5,039 nucleotides of DNA from Firmicutes bacterium UBA3906. Lineage in GTDB: Bacteria > Bacillota > Clostridia > Caldicoprobacterales > DTU083. The position numbers and the translations under genes were made by a program. Below are positions 3,935 to 5,039 of the stretch, one piece after another. The DNA is taken from the NCBI GenBank assembly GCA_002391555.1, contig DGFG01000111.1:1-5039 (forward strand), in the 5' to 3' direction. Below the pieces are notes generated by a model. It did not search any database. It was not told the DNA's origin and saw only the letters and a program-made list of their open reading frames with translations. The stretch's first letter is position 1. The number at the start of each line of letters is the position of its first letter.

Positions 3935-5039
3935 TTAGTCTTGCTCTCTGATTTCTACCCGCCTTATCTTTCCACTTATTGTTTTTGGTAGCTCGGTAAC
4001 AAATTCCACAATTCTCGGATACTTATAAGGAGCTGTAACCTTTTTGACATGGTCTTGAAGGTCTTTAGCTAATTGATCACAGGGGGTGTAGCCCTGAGCA
4101 AGTACTATTGTAGCCTTTACAACCTGGCCCCTAATTTCATCGCTGACTGCAGTTATAGCACATTCTAATACAGCAGGATGCTCCATCAAGGCACTTTCAA
4201 CCTCAAAGGGCCCTATCCGGTATCCAGAGCTTTTAATTACATCATCAACCCTGCCTACAAACCAAAAGTAGCCGTCCTCATCCTTCCATGCCATATCGCC
4301 AGTATAGTAAATGTCATTATTCCATACCCTTTCTGTCATTGCCTCGTCCCGATAATAGCCCTTAAACATGCCGAGAGGCTTATGCTTATGGGTTTTTATT
4401 ACGATCTGGCCTTCTTGTCCTATATCCAAACTATTACCGTCTTCATCAACTAGGTCAACCTCATAGCCGGCACTGGGTTTTCCCATAGAGCCTGGTTTTG
4501 GCTTCATCCAGGGAAAGGTACCAATGACAACTGTAAGCTCAGTTTGACCATAGGCTTCCATTAGCTTTATGCCAGTTAGCTTATAAAATTGGTTGTATAC
4601 TTCAGGATTCAAGGGTTCACCTGCTACTACGCAGTATTCTAGCTGGCTAAGGTCATAGGCCCTCATATCTTCTTTTATAAGGTAGCGGTATATAGTCGGT
4701 GGTGCACAAAAGGAGGTAACCTTGTATTTGGCTATGACCTTTAAAAGATCTTTTGGAACAAACCTATCATAATCATAAACAAATACAGTGCAGCCTGCAA
4801 TCCATTGGCCATATAGTTTGCCCCAGACTGACTTGGCCCAGCCAGTATCTGCTACTGTCAGGTGTAGGCCTCCATCCTTTACATTCTGCCAATACATAGC
4901 TGTTACAATATGACCAAGTGGGTATGTATAGGTATGTTGTACCATCTTTGGATGCCCTGTTGTTCCGGAAGTAAAGTAGAGTAATAGGGTATCATCATTT
5001 TTTGTTGCCTTTTCTCCACTAGGTCTAGGAAAGCTTTCG
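3935..5039 (-). CDS. AMP-forming acyl-CoA synthetase, C-terminal 367 residues (5' end beyond window)
   Basis: This ANL-superfamily enzyme would activate a carboxylic acid to acyl-AMP with ATP and pass it to CoA in the cytoplasm. The frame stays open from the ATG at 4945 to the window edge, so that ATG is internal. The added residues give the ATP-binding loop [14 protein letters not shown] (about residues 18-31 of the visible part). Other motifs are AYGQTE (162-167), YYTGD (244-248) and the hinge [16 protein letters not shown] (262-277). The adenylation lysine lies in PKTISGK (Lys357). All catalytic elements are intact. About 180 N-terminal residues are missing against a usual 540-560. The [14 protein letters not shown] and [11 protein letters not shown] segments resemble the medium-chain (ACSM-like) branch more than acetyl-CoA synthetase, but the acyl substrate cannot be fixed. 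Its promoter lies outside the window. Confidence 0.93.
   Translation of the reverse strand, partial: ESFPRPSGEKATKNDDTLLLYFTSGTTGHPKMVQHTYTYPLGHIVTAMYWQNVKDGGLHLTVADTGWAKSVWGKLYGQWIAGCTVFVYDYDRFVPKDLLKVIAKYKVTSFCAPPTIYRYLIKEDMRAYDLSQLEYCVVAGEPLNPEVYNQFYKLTGIKLMEAYGQTELTVVIGTFPWMKPKPGSMGKPSAGYEVDLVDEDGNSLDIGQEGQIVIKTHKHKPLGMFKGYYRDEAMTERVWNNDIYYTGDMAWKDEDGYFWFVGRVDDVIKSSGYRIGPFEVESALMEHPAVLECAITAVSDEIRGQVVKATIVLAQGYTPCDQLAKDLQDHVKKVTAPYKYPRIVEFVTELPKTISGKIRRVEIREQD

Noticed and set aside
4178..4453. 91-codon + strand open frame
   Set aside because: It is antisense to the acyl-CoA synthetase, whose intact catalytic motifs establish the coding strand.
4943..4945. ATG at 4945 as the true start of the acyl-CoA synthetase
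   Set aside because: The frame continues open to the window edge and encodes the conserved ATP-binding loop (FTSGTTG) just upstream, so the real start lies outside.

Overview
The window reads as low-GC Bacillota, most likely an anaerobic clostridial genome. The evidence is A+T-rich sequence, strong AGGAGG-type ribosome binding sites, frequent ATA and AGG codons in the right half, and gene families typical of Clostridia. The first 19 bases exactly match the Tn5/Nextera mosaic-end adapter, so the left edge is an untrimmed library end and not genomic DNA.

Left part, about 20-2100, looks like accessory DNA from a mobile element. It opens with a possible 12-codon tail of a + strand gene and its terminator. 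A + strand three-gene operon follows: a 68-aa XRE/Cro-type regulator, a 147-aa four-helix membrane protein whose start overlaps the regulator's stop, and a 67-aa CxxC...CxxC zinc-ribbon protein. It has a near-consensus promoter carrying three ATATACT repeats. A perfect 17-bp hairpin separates it from a convergent - strand operon of three small genes: a DUF6809-like protein, an unrecognised 61-aa protein and a TnpV-like protein. The TnpV-like protein and its company point to a Tn4451-like or related integrative element. No recombinase, resistance gene or element end is visible.

The middle, 2032-2332, holds no gene. It contains the - strand promoter, a two-way terminator, and a hairpin that pairs with the ribosome binding site of the next gene. 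The change from accessory to chromosome-like DNA probably falls here.

Right part, 2333-5039, looks like ordinary clostridial chromosome. A 491-aa membrane-anchored VanW-family protein with a C-terminal G5-like region faces the C-terminal two thirds of an AMP-forming acyl-CoA synthetase that runs off the right edge. A terminator hairpin lies between the two. No functional link between the two genes is evident.
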